A DNA stretch of 8,821 bases from Actinomycetota bacterium (GCA_003529305.1 DPWC01000208.1:1-8821), one strand, 5' to 3'. Positions 1 to 7,307 are shown, counted from the first letter of the stretch. The notes: generated by a model from the letters alone, not told the origin. Numbers and translations: made by a program.

Positions 1-870
1 CGCGCCGTTCTCTGGGGAGCGGTGTGGGACATGACCCGCGATGCAGAGATGCCCACCCGGCAGTTTGTCGACCTTGTCTTGGGTGCGGTGCCGGCCGAGG
101 CATCCATCAGTGTGGTGCAACAGGCACTTCGCCAGGTGCGCGCAGCCATTGATCAGTACGCCGACCCGCAGTGGCGCCCCACTGGAATGCACGCCTTGGC
201 AGAAGCCCTGCATCAATGGCTTCGTGATGCCGAACCTGGCAGCGATCGGCAGTTGACCTTCGCGCGCAACTTTGCTTCCGCGGCCAGTACCCCTGAGCAG
301 TTGGATCTGGTGGCCGCGCTCTTGGATGGCAGTGAAGTTCTTGACGGTCTCGTGATGGATGTGGACCTTCGATGGGCCTTGGTCCAGCGCCTGGCCTCCG
401 CCGGTCGCGCAAGCGCGGCAGACATTGATCGCGAACTTGCGCGCGATAACACCGCAACAGGACAGCGCATGGCCGCGATGGCCAATGCGTCTCGACCCGA
501 GGCTCAGGCCAAGGCCGATGCCTGGTTGGCCATGACCACCGACAATTCACTTCCCAATGCCGTATTAGGCGCGATGATCGGCGGCTTCCAGCACCCCGAC
601 CAAGTGGCCTTGACCCAGCCGTTTGTCGATCGCTATTTCGAGGTCGCGGCGAGCGTGTGGTCAAGCCGCACTCACGAAATGGCGCAAGACATCGTCACGG
701 GCCTGTTTCCGGTGTACAGCATTGATGCCGACACGGTCGCCAAGGCCGACGCCTTCCTCGCCCGCGATGACATTGAGGCGCCAGTGCGACGCCTAGTTGG
801 GGAAGGCCGTGACTCCACCGCACGGGCCTTGCGGGCCCGTGCGTGCGACGCCGCTGCAGGCCAACAGTGA
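1..870 (+). CDS. pepN: Aminopeptidase N, C-terminal part (5' end outside window)
   Basis: This is the last 289 residues of an M1-family zinc aminopeptidase, which removes N-terminal residues from peptides in the cytoplasm. The open frame runs in from base 1 (RAVLWGAVWDMTRDAEM...), so the GTG at 22 is internal and not a start. The segment is all-helical, Ala-rich, and fits the ERAP1-C-like C-terminal domain of actinobacterial PepN (full length usually about 850 residues): the opening LWGAVWDMTRDAEM, the SVVQQALRQVRAAI stretch, and the terminal region ending in the ACDAAAGQQ tail. The catalytic HExxH and GAMEN motifs would lie upstream, so activity cannot be judged here. The TGA stop at 868-870 overlaps the GTG start of the prolyl oligopeptidase gene, so the two peptidases are probably made from one mRNA. 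The last 50 bases contain a strong hairpin (819-843). The family call rests on recognising the C-terminal domain alone. Confidence 0.88.
   Translation, partial: RAVLWGAVWDMTRDAEMPTRQFVDLVLGAVPAEASISVVQQALRQVRAAIDQYADPQWRPTGMHALAEALHQWLRDAEPGSDRQLTFARNFASAASTPEQLDLVAALLDGSEVLDGLVMDVDLRWALVQRLASAGRASAADIDRELARDNTATGQRMAAMANASRPEAQAKADAWLAMTTDNSLPNAVLGAMIGGFQHPDQVALTQPFVDRYFEVAASVWSSRTHEMAQDIVTGLFPVYSIDADTVAKADAFLARDDIEAPVRRLVGEGRDSTARALRARACDAAAGQQ
819..843 (+). other. Perfect 10-bp GC-rich hairpin near the pepN 3' end
   Basis: Bases 819-828 (CGCACGGGCC) are the exact reverse complement of 834-843 (GGCCCGTGCG), with a five-base loop TTGCG. Nine of the ten pairs are G-C. It lies inside the pepN coding sequence (around ARALRARAC) and ends 23 bases before the downstream GTG start. 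No T-run follows, so it is not a standard intrinsic terminator. It might slow ribosomes, stabilise mRNA or affect the downstream start. It could equally be a by-product of GC-rich Ala/Arg codons. Confidence 0.5.
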
Positions 871-2987
871 GCCCATCGACCGCCGGGCCACCGGCGCCAG
901 AAGCGGGCGCCTACCCCACCGCGGAGCGGATCGATGCCGCCGATGAGCTACACGGGCACACGATCCGTGATCCGTATCGGTGGCTGGAGAACCCTGCCGA
1001 TCCACGCACTCGCGACTGGTTGGCGCAACAAGGTGAACTCGTGGCGGCCGCGCGGTCACGGTGGAACACTGCTGATCATTGGCAACAGCGCCTCACGGAG
1101 TTGATGGCCGCCGGAGCGATCTCGCCGCCGGTGTGGCGAGGCCAGCGTTCGTTCTTCATGCGCCGCACAGCCCAGCAAGAGCACGCCGTCTTGTTGACCA
1201 CCGACCCCGATGGCACCGAGCGCGTACTGCTTGACCCCATGGCCATGGATCCGACAGGACTGACCACGCTGGATAGTTGGCAGCCGTCCAAAGAGGGCGA
1301 TCTGCTGGCCTATCAAGTCTCGGAAGGCGGCACCGAGGAGTCCGTTCTGCGCGTGATGCGCGTCAGCGATGGCGCCATCGTCGATGGCCCGATTGATCGG
1401 GCGCGCTACTCCCCTGTGGCCTGGCTACCCGGCGGTCAGCAGTTCTACTTCGTGCGCCGGCTTGACCCGGCCGGCTTGCCCGCTGACGAGCAGCAATACC
1501 ACCGTCGGGTCTACCTGCACACCATTGGTGAAGCCCCAGCCAACGATGTCGAGATCTTCGGGCACGGCTTGCCTATGACCAATTACTACGGGGTCTCGGT
1601 CAGTCGCGACGGCAAGTGGCTGCAGGTCTCGGCATCCGAGGGCACCGCGCCGCGCAACGACTTGTGGGTGGCTGACCTGTCCAAGGGTGCACCCACCTCA
1701 CCGGTGTTAACACCCGTGCAGGTTGGGGTGGATGCGCAAACAGGTATTGAGTTCGGTCGGGATGGTCGGCTGTACATCTTCACCGACCGTGATGCTCCCC
1801 GCGGGCGACTGTGTGTCACTGATGCCGATCACCTTGAGGCCGACCATTGGCGCGATCTGATCGCGCAGGATGACACGGCAGTTCTCGACGGCTTCGCGAT
1901 TCTGGATGGATCTGAACTCGCCGAGCCTGTTCTGCTCGCGTCGTGGACTCAATATGCCGTCGGCTCGGTGAGTACCCACCGCCTCACCGACGGTGAGCGC
2001 ATCGGCGAGGTGCCACTGCCGGGCGTGGGCACCGTCGGGGCACTGATCGAACGACCCGAGGGCGGTCACGAAGCGTGGTTCGTCTACACCGACTTTCTCT
2101 CCCCCGCCTGTGTGCAGCGTTTCGATGCCCTCAGCGGCGCCACGAGCACCTGGGCCCATGCGCCAGGAACAGTGGAAGTACCGTCCGTGCACGCGCAGCA
2201 AGAGGTCTACACCTCAAAGGACGGCACGAAGGTCCGCCTGTTTGTCATTGCGCCGCAGCAGCAGCCCGACCGGCCTCGACCCACCATCTTGTACGGCTAC
2301 GGAGGCTTCGGCGTGCCGATGGCACCGGGCTACTCAGCAGCCATCTTGGCGTGGGTAGAAGCAGGCGGTGTCTACGCCGTCGCCTGTCTGCGCGGTGGCT
2401 CGGAAGAAGGCGAACAATGGCATCGCGACGGGATGCTGGGCACGAAGCAAAATGTCTTCGACGACTTTCATGCGGCAGCCGAGCACCTCATCGACCGCGG
2501 CTGGACCTCAGCGGCGCAATTGGGCATCAGCGGTGGCTCCAATGGCGGGCTGCTGGTGGGCGCTGCGTTGACGCAACGACCCGAGCTGTATCGCAGTGTG
2601 GTCTGTTCAGCCCCGCTGCTGGACATGGTGCGCTACGAAGGATCCGGATTGGGGGCCACCTGGTCCACGGAGTACGGCAGCGCGTCGGTGGCCAGCGAGT
2701 TGGAGTGGCTGTTGGCCTACTCCCCATATCACCATGTACACGACGGCGTGGAGTACCCCGCGACTTTGTTCACCGTCTTTGATCAAGACACCAGGGTCGA
2801 TCCGATGCATGCCCGCAAGATGTGCGCTGCCCTGCAGCACTCCACCACAGGGGCTATCGATGCGCGCCCGATCCTGCTGCGATCAGAAGGCGATGTCGGC
2901 CATGGTGCTCGCGCGGTGAGTCGTTCGGTGGCGTTGACGGTCGACACTTTGGCGTTCAGCGCCCACGAATTAGGGCTGCAGATCTAG
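867..2987 (+). CDS. Prolyl oligopeptidase (family S9A)
   Basis: This encodes a 706-residue cytoplasmic serine peptidase that cuts after proline in short peptides; the length is normal for the family. The N-terminal helical part contains DPYRWLEN. A beta-propeller follows at roughly 70-420, then an alpha/beta-hydrolase domain. The triad is visible: Ser558 in GGSNGG, Asp641 in DQDTRVDP and His679 in VGHGA. By alignment to porcine POP, the oxyanion Tyr478 and Phe481 (YGYGGF), Asn559, Trp599 and Tyr603 (WSTEY), Arg643 and Val644 are all kept, which supports real proline specificity. LRGGSEEGEQWH and KQNVFDDFH are further family signatures. No signal peptide is seen. The start is set at GTG 867, which overlaps the pepN stop as GTGA and has AGG six bases upstream. 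An alternative GTG at 843 would add eight Arg-rich residues and lies inside the hairpin stem. Coupling to pepN suggests joint peptide turnover. A 14-bp tandem duplication ends the gene. Confidence 0.95.
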   Translation: MSPSTAGPPAPEAGAYPTAERIDAADELHGHTIRDPYRWLENPADPRTRDWLAQQGELVAAARSRWNTADHWQQRLTELMAAGAISPPVWRGQRSFFMRRTAQQEHAVLLTTDPDGTERVLLDPMAMDPTGLTTLDSWQPSKEGDLLAYQVSEGGTEESVLRVMRVSDGAIVDGPIDRARYSPVAWLPGGQQFYFVRRLDPAGLPADEQQYHRRVYLHTIGEAPANDVEIFGHGLPMTNYYGVSVSRDGKWLQVSASEGTAPRNDLWVADLSKGAPTSPVLTPVQVGVDAQTGIEFGRDGRLYIFTDRDAPRGRLCVTDADHLEADHWRDLIAQDDTAVLDGFAILDGSELAEPVLLASWTQYAVGSVSTHRLTDGERIGEVPLPGVGTVGALIERPEGGHEAWFVYTDFLSPACVQRFDALSGATSTWAHAPGTVEVPSVHAQQEVYTSKDGTKVRLFVIAPQQQPDRPRPTILYGYGGFGVPMAPGYSAAILAWVEAGGVYAVACLRGGSEEGEQWHRDGMLGTKQNVFDDFHAAAEHLIDRGWTSAAQLGISGGSNGGLLVGAALTQRPELYRSVVCSAPLLDMVRYEGSGLGATWSTEYGSASVASELEWLLAYSPYHHVHDGVEYPATLFTVFDQDTRVDPMHARKMCAALQHSTTGAIDARPILLRSEGDVGHGARAVSRSVALTVDTLAFSAHELGLQI

Positions 2988-3003
2988 GGCTGCAGATCTA
3001 GGG
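2971..3003. repeat. 14-bp tandem duplication spanning the stop codon
   Basis: The unit TAGGGCTGCAGATC occurs at 2971-2984 and again at 2985-2998, followed by a partial third copy TAGGG at 2999-3003. The TAG opening copy two is the stop codon of the prolyl oligopeptidase gene. Removing one copy leaves the encoded protein unchanged, because the first copy supplies the same last codons and the next copy always begins with TAG. The unit contains two overlapping palindromes (CTGCAG and AGATCT), so the duplication can form alternative 6-bp hairpins in the 19-nt gap between the convergent genes. A recent replication-slippage event is the simplest explanation; an assembly artefact is less likely. Confidence 0.9.
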
Positions 3004-3006
3004 CGG

Positions 3007-3408
3007 CTACACCCAGCGACCGGATTCTGGCCCTGGCTGATTGGTCATGGCGAAAGCGGCATCCAGCAAGTAGGCCCACAGCTCCTCATCGAGCTCTGGG
3101 GTTAGCCGCAGTTCGTCAACGGCAGCCCGCATGTGATCCAACCAGCGATCACGCGCCTCCGGGGTGATCGCAAAGGCAGCATGCCGCATGCGGAGTCGAG
3201 GGTGGCCGCGTTGTTCGCTGTAGGTTTTCGGCCCACCCCAGTACTGCTCGAGGAACCAGCGCAGTCGATCGGCCGCGGGCCCAAGATCTTCGTCCGGATA
3301 CATCGGGCGAACAAGATCGTCGCCCGCGATGCCCTTATAGAACTCGCTGACGAGCGTGTTGAAAGCCGCAGCTCCGCCGAAGCGATCGAAGAAGGTGGGC
3401 TCGCTCAC
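3007..3408 (-). CDS. glbO: Group II truncated haemoglobin (trHbO type)
   Basis: This encodes a 133-residue 2-on-2 haem globin of the trHbO class. It closely follows the M. tuberculosis GlbO pattern, including FLEQYWGGP, TYSEQRGHPRLRMRHA and the ligand-site residues Tyr24 (B10), Tyr37 (CD1), proximal His76 (F8) and Trp89 (G8). Such globins bind O2 tightly and are linked to O2, NO or peroxide chemistry and respiration, often close to the membrane; the exact role is unsettled even in model species. The start is GTG at 3408-3406, which overlaps the TGA of the upstream oxidoreductase gene as GTGA. The frame stays open back to 3612, but that extension is low-complexity shadow sequence and no homologous residues precede the GTG. 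The only SD-like bases (GGAG) sit two nucleotides from the GTG, too close for normal initiation, so translation probably depends on ribosomes finishing the upstream gene. It is convergent with the prolyl oligopeptidase gene. Confidence 0.95.
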   Translation of the reverse strand: MSEPTFFDRFGGAAAFNTLVSEFYKGIAGDDLVRPMYPDEDLGPAADRLRWFLEQYWGGPKTYSEQRGHPRLRMRHAAFAITPEARDRWLDHMRAAVDELRLTPELDEELWAYLLDAAFAMTNQPGPESGRWV

Positions 3409-4940
3409 TGCTCCATTGTGACTGACGCGGCAATCGGGGCGCGATGGGCCGCTTTGCCGATGTTGCGCACCATGCCGCCGAAGACAATCGCGTGGAAGAT
3501 CGAAATCGACCACCAGTAGGCATGGCCAGCTAATCCGCGCGGATGGAACACCGCACGCTGGTCGTAGATGGTCTCGCCATTTTCGCCACGCAGTACTCGC
3601 ATCTCTAACCACGCCAAGCCCGGCATCTTCATCTCAGCTCGAAGGCGCAGCAGTTCACCGGGGATGATCTCCTCGACCCGCCAGAAGTCCAGGGATTCGC
3701 CCACCATGAGCCGCTGCGGATCGCGCCGACCTCGACGCAGGCCCACACCACCGGCGAGACGATCCAGCAGGCCGCGCAGTTCCCAAGCGAAGGGGAAGGA
3801 GTACCAGCCGTTTTGGCCGCCGACGCCTTCAATGATCCGCCACAACTGCCCCGGTGTGGCATCCACTGGCGCACTGCGGTGGTCGGTGTACAGCGAGCCA
3901 CCGGCCCAGGCCGGATCAGTCGGCAGTGGATCCGAGGGTGCACCGGCTACCGAGGCTTGCGACCAGCGAGTGGTGACGCGTGCTTCCCGGATTCGCTCTA
4001 GGGCCAGAAGCACGGAATCCTCAAAACCCAGCAGGCCTTCAGCAGGGTCAGCGATGTATTTCGCAATGTCGTGCTCTTGGCACACTGATTCATTACGCAG
4101 CGAATCGACCAACGGCTTAGACACCGCCACCGGCAGTGGGGTGACGACGCCAACCCATCGACTCGACAGTCGCGGCGTCAACACCGGAACATTGACGATC
4201 AGGCGGCGCCGAAGGCCTGCGGCCCGCGCGTAGCCCTGCATCATTTCCTCGTAGGTCAAGACATCGGGACCGCCAATGTCGAAACTGCGGTTCAGGGTCT
4301 GCGGAAGTGAGGCGCAGGCCACGAGGTAGCGCAACACATCGCGCACCGCGATCGGTTGGGTGCGGGTCTTGACCCACTTCGGTGTAACCATCGCGGGCAG
4401 TCGCTCGGTGAGGTAGCGCACCATTTCGAACGACAGCGAGCCAGAGCCGATGATGACGGCGGCGCGCAGGGCGATGGTGGGAACCGGGCCGGTGAGGAAC
4501 ACATCGCCAACTTCTTGGCGCGAGCGCATGTGTGCAGACAGATCAGTGTCGTGGGTCAATCCACCCAGATAAACGATGCGACGCACTGCGGCGCCGGCAG
4601 CAGCTTCTGCAAAGGTGCGGGCCATGCGCACTTCGGTGGCTTCGAAATCAGGACCGCTGCCCAGCGAATGCAGGAGGTAGTAGGCCACCTCCATGCCGTT
4701 CATGGCGCGCTGCACCGCATCAGCATCGGTCGCATCGGCTACGGCCACCTCAACCTGATCCACCCAGGGGAAGTCTCGAAGTTTCTGTGGATCGCGAACC
4801 ATGACGCGCACGCTGTGCCCGGCTGCCAAAAGCTGGGGAACGAGTCGGCCCCCGACATAACCGGTGGCACCAGTGACCAAGCACCGCACCGCCGTCACCG
4901 ATTCGTCCGTATCAGTGGGCGGGGCCAGCGGTTGGTTCAT
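3405..4940 (-). CDS. YbjT-like SDR-type NAD(P)-binding protein with DUF2867 domain
   Basis: This encodes a 511-residue cytoplasmic protein. Residues about 17-330 form an atypical (a5-like) short-chain-dehydrogenase Rossmann domain with the glycine motif GATGYVG at 24-30. The VMVRD stretch (Arg49 after strand 2) fits NADP(H) binding. No standard YxxxK active site was evident. Residues about 345-505 match the DUF2867 type (WYSFPFAWELRGLLD, GESLDFWRVEE, ending with the aromatic YWWSISIFHAIVFGGM segment). E. coli YbjT has the same two-part architecture; the substrate is unknown. The start chosen is ATG 4940-4938 (MNQPLAPP). A TTG at 4991 and an ATG at 4970 are in frame upstream but would add unconserved residues. 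No good SD is seen. GAGACT lies six bases before the ATG, so a leaderless start is possible but weak. It overlaps the haemoglobin gene by GTGA. An oxidoreductase partner role for the globin is inference only. Confidence 0.85.
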   Translation of the reverse strand: MNQPLAPPTDTDESVTAVRCLVTGATGYVGGRLVPQLLAAGHSVRVMVRDPQKLRDFPWVDQVEVAVADATDADAVQRAMNGMEVAYYLLHSLGSGPDFEATEVRMARTFAEAAAGAAVRRIVYLGGLTHDTDLSAHMRSRQEVGDVFLTGPVPTIALRAAVIIGSGSLSFEMVRYLTERLPAMVTPKWVKTRTQPIAVRDVLRYLVACASLPQTLNRSFDIGGPDVLTYEEMMQGYARAAGLRRRLIVNVPVLTPRLSSRWVGVVTPLPVAVSKPLVDSLRNESVCQEHDIAKYIADPAEGLLGFEDSVLLALERIREARVTTRWSQASVAGAPSDPLPTDPAWAGGSLYTDHRSAPVDATPGQLWRIIEGVGGQNGWYSFPFAWELRGLLDRLAGGVGLRRGRRDPQRLMVGESLDFWRVEEIIPGELLRLRAEMKMPGLAWLEMRVLRGENGETIYDQRAVFHPRGLAGHAYWWSISIFHAIVFGGMVRNIGKAAHRAPIAASVTMEQ

Positions 4941-4997
4941 GAGTGCAGTCTCGCGCCCAGTGCAGCCCATCGCACCCGGGCGAGGGTCCAAATCGGG

Positions 4998-5018
4998 CCC
5001 GGCTCGGCCGTGGCCGGG
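4998..5018 (-). terminator. Possible terminator hairpin after ettA
   Basis: Reading the minus strand, CCCGGC (5018-5013) begins immediately after the ettA stop and pairs perfectly with GCCGGG (5003-4998) across a nine-base loop. Only a short CCCGATTTGG follows, so the U-tract is poor. Actinobacterial terminators often lack U-tracts, so this could end ssb-ettA transcription or only attenuate read-through into the oxidoreductase gene 78 nt further on. Confidence 0.3.
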
Positions 5019-6689
5019 TTAACCGCGGGTGAGTTTGCGGTAGGTCGCACGATGTGGACGCGTGGCTTCTGGTCCGAGTCGTTCGACCTTGTTGGCCTCA
5101 TAGGCCTCGAAGTTTCCTTCAAACCAGAACCAATGGGAGTCGCCCTCCCACGCCAAGATGTGAGTGGCAACACGATCAAGGAACCAACGATCGTGACTGA
5201 TGACCACCGCACAGCCGGGGAATTCCAGCAACGCGTTTTCCAACGATGAGAGTGTCTCAACATCAAGGTCGTTGGTCGGCTCGTCCAGCAGCAACAAGTT
5301 GCCCCCTTGCTTCAGCGTCAACGCCAGGTTCAGTCGATTGCGCTCGCCGCCGGAGAGCACACCGGCGGGTTTTTGCTGGTCTGGTCCCTTGAATCCGAAG
5401 GCGGACACATAAGCCCGCGAGGGCATCTCGACTTGGCCTACCTTGATCCAGTCCAAGCCATCCGAGACAACTTCCCACAGCGTCTTGTCGGGATCGATGC
5501 CGCCGCGGTTCTGGTCGACATAACTGACCTTGACAGTCTCGCCCACTTTCACCGTGCCGCTGTCGGGTTCGGTCTCTCCGGTGAGCATCCGAAACAAGGT
5601 GGTCTTGCCAGCGCCGTTGGGACCGATCACGCCGACGATGCCATTGCGCGGAAGAGAGAACGACAGGTCGTCAATCAACAATCGATCGCCGTATCCCTTA
5701 GAGAGGTGTTCAACCTCAACCACCACATTGCCTAGGCGGGGACCTGGTGGAATCTGAATCTCTTCGAAGTCCAACTTGCGCGTGCGCTCGGCCTCGGCAG
5801 CCATCTCCTCATAACGGGCTAGGCGCGCTTTGCTCTTGGCTTGCCGACCCTTGGCGTTAGAGCGCACCCAGTCGAGTTCCTCTTTGATGCGCTTGGCGCG
5901 CTTGGCGTCCTTTTGTCCTTCCACCTTCATGCGCTCAGCTTTGGTCTGCAGGTAGGTGGAGTAATTACCCTCGTAGGGGTAAGCGCGGCCGCGGTCGAGT
6001 TCCAAAATCCACTGCGCGACATTGTCGAGGAAGTACCGGTCGTGGGTGACGGCGACAACGGTGCCGGGGTATTTCTCTAGGTGCTGCTCCAACCAGAGCA
6101 CCGATTCCGCATCGAGGTGGTTGGTCGGCTCATCCAGCAGCAGCAAGTCTGGCGCTTGCAGCAGCAGACGGCATAGGGCGATGCGGCGGCGCTCACCACC
6201 GGACAGCACAGTGACATCAGCATCAGCCGGCGGGCAGCGCAGCGCATCCATGGCTTGTTCAATCTGCGAGTCCAGATCCCAGGCGCCACGGTGGTCGAGT
6301 TGCTCCTGCAGTTTGCCCATGCGCTCCAACAACGCGTCATAGTCAGCATCTGGCTCACCGAGTTTGGCGGAGACCTCGTTGAACTCGTTGAGCATGGCCA
6401 CGGTTTCCGCGACGCCGTCTTGAACATTTTCCAACGCTGTCTTGGTCGGATCGAGTTCTGGCTCCTGCAGCAAGATGCCGACGCTGTAACCGGGCGAGAG
6501 GAACGCCTCGCCATTGGACGGAGTGTCCAGACCCGCCATGATGCGCAGCACGGTGGACTTTCCGGCACCGTTGGGACCGACAACACCGATCTTGGCGCCG
6601 GGATAAAACGCCAAGGTGACATCGTCGAGGATCACCTTGTCGCCGTGGGCCTTGCGCGCCTTCTGCATGGTGTAGATGAACTCAGCCAT
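5019..6689 (-). CDS. ettA: Energy-dependent translational throttle protein EttA (ABC-F)
   Basis: This encodes a 556-residue ABC-F ATPase that binds the ribosomal E site and gates entry into elongation according to the ATP/ADP ratio. E. coli EttA has 555 residues. The protein opens with the EttA-typical MAEFIYTMQKARKAHGDK. NBD1 has Walker A at 38-46, signature LSGGE at 162-166 and catalytic Glu187 (LLLLDEPTNHLD). The arm insert lies at about 90-140. The P-site tRNA interaction motif linker at about 245-295 contains the hallmark KGRQAKSKARLARYEE. NBD2 has Walker A at 356-364, LSGGE at 445-449 and catalytic Glu470. The end, YRKLTRG, is also typical. No membrane domain exists, so it is not a transporter. 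The start is ATG 6689-6687; a GTG at 6698 would add three residues, which is not family-like. The TAGGG formed by the ssb stop acts as SD eight bases upstream, and the gap to ssb is 10 nt, indicating one operon. Confidence 0.97.
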   Translation of the reverse strand: MAEFIYTMQKARKAHGDKVILDDVTLAFYPGAKIGVVGPNGAGKSTVLRIMAGLDTPSNGEAFLSPGYSVGILLQEPELDPTKTALENVQDGVAETVAMLNEFNEVSAKLGEPDADYDALLERMGKLQEQLDHRGAWDLDSQIEQAMDALRCPPADADVTVLSGGERRRIALCRLLLQAPDLLLLDEPTNHLDAESVLWLEQHLEKYPGTVVAVTHDRYFLDNVAQWILELDRGRAYPYEGNYSTYLQTKAERMKVEGQKDAKRAKRIKEELDWVRSNAKGRQAKSKARLARYEEMAAEAERTRKLDFEEIQIPPGPRLGNVVVEVEHLSKGYGDRLLIDDLSFSLPRNGIVGVIGPNGAGKTTLFRMLTGETEPDSGTVKVGETVKVSYVDQNRGGIDPDKTLWEVVSDGLDWIKVGQVEMPSRAYVSAFGFKGPDQQKPAGVLSGGERNRLNLALTLKQGGNLLLLDEPTNDLDVETLSSLENALLEFPGCAVVISHDRWFLDRVATHILAWEGDSHWFWFEGNFEAYEANKVERLGPEATRPHRATYRKLTRG

Positions 6690-6699
6690 GGGCGGCACC

Positions 6700-7173
6700 C
6701 TACGCGGCAGCGGTGGATGGCTCCTTCGACTCCCATGGGTTGGCGCGGCCGCCCTGCTGAAAGTCGAGGTCTACTTCTTGGTCCACGGCAGGGTCCAGCG
6801 TCAAGGGGTCGCGCTTTGCTGCACGGGTGAAGGCGGACACCCCGCGGGCGAGGTCGTGACCCACAGCAGAGGCATCAATTTCTACCGAGACGCCGCGGCG
6901 GTCTTCGGTCGCCCACTCGCGAACGCGCAAGACGCCGGTGACCACTAACGGGTCACCTTTGACGATCGACTCGGCCACCCCGCGGGCGAGGCGCCGCCAG
7001 CAGGTCACCCGCATAAAAGAGGTGTCGCCATCGACCCACTGGCCCACCGATCGATCAAATCGCCGTGCCGTGGTGGCGATCCGAAAGACCGCATATTCCA
7101 CGCCAGTGGCGGTGGACGCCACGGTGACATCCGTGACGGCATTGCCAACGATGGTGATGCTGGTCTGTGACAT
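6700..7173 (-). CDS. ssb: Single-stranded DNA-binding protein, SsbB-like paralogue
   Basis: This encodes a 157-residue OB-fold ssDNA-binding protein. Residues 1-110 form the OB domain: ITIVGNAVTDVT at the start, then FMRVTCWRRLARGVAESI, GDPLVVTGVLRVREW, and VEIDASAVGHDL, a typical actinobacterial ending. The tail (about 110-157) is short and ends PSTAAA. The acidic DDDxPF-type tip that primary SSBs use to recruit replication and repair proteins is absent. Both this and the position beside ettA match the SsbB-type paralogue (M. tuberculosis Rv2478c, Streptomyces SsbB) and not the rpsF-linked essential SSB. It probably binds ssDNA in an accessory role. The start is ATG 7173-7171, with GGAG at 7186-7183 nine bases upstream. 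It appears to be the first gene of the ssb-ettA unit. If this genome had no other ssb, the paralogue reading would fail. Confidence 0.9.
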   Translation of the reverse strand: MSQTSITIVGNAVTDVTVASTATGVEYAVFRIATTARRFDRSVGQWVDGDTSFMRVTCWRRLARGVAESIVKGDPLVVTGVLRVREWATEDRRGVSVEIDASAVGHDLARGVSAFTRAAKRDPLTLDPAVDQEVDLDFQQGGRANPWESKEPSTAAA

Positions 7174-7182
7174 GTCTGCGAA

Positions 7183-7203
7183 CTCCGATCACTGTAAATA
7201 TGG
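7183..7203 (-). promoter_or_regulatory. Candidate promoter -10 and SD for ssb-ettA
   Basis: On the minus strand an A/T-rich patch, CATATTTACAGT (7202-7191), interrupts GC-rich sequence upstream of ssb. CATATT or TACAGT could serve as a -10 box. It is followed by GGAG (7186-7183), nine bases from the ATG. No convincing -35 was found. The SD is well placed; the promoter call is weak. The region 7174-7322 holds this patch, a 7-bp tandem repeat (GGCGCTA/GGCGCT, about 7203-7215) and, further right, the tRNA promoter. Confidence 0.35.
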
Positions 7204-7307
7204 GCGCTAGGCGCTCTACCTCATTGAGAAGGGCACCTTGCCTGCCTCATCAAGGCTCGCCTCGGGCCAACCCGCTCGCTGGGGACAACCAACAATGGGG
7301 ACGCAGA

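Noticed and set aside
107..664. Open frame of 185 codons on the minus strand
   Set aside because: Arg/Pro/Ser-rich shadow of pepN with no recognisable domain.
2075..2782. Open frame of 235 codons in another plus-strand frame
   Set aside because: It overlaps the catalytic domain of prolyl oligopeptidase, whose frame contains the full triad; the alternative frame is Arg-rich noise.
3409..3612. N-terminal extension of the haemoglobin frame
   Set aside because: The frame is open, but the residues resemble no globin extension and overlap the oxidoreductase C-terminus. The GTG at 3408 gives the same length as known trHbO proteins.
4356..5249. Open frame of 297 codons on the plus strand
   Set aside because: It lies antisense to the oxidoreductase and ettA, both of which have strong family motifs. 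The translation is low-complexity His/Gly/Arg-rich, as expected from the opposite strand of a GC-rich gene.
7205..7230. Possible tRNA remnant on the minus strand (GGTAGAGCGC, identical to the last ten bases of the window)
   Set aside because: Only the D-arm-like stretch is present. No anticodon arm, T-arm pairing or acceptor match could be found around it, so chance similarity is likely.
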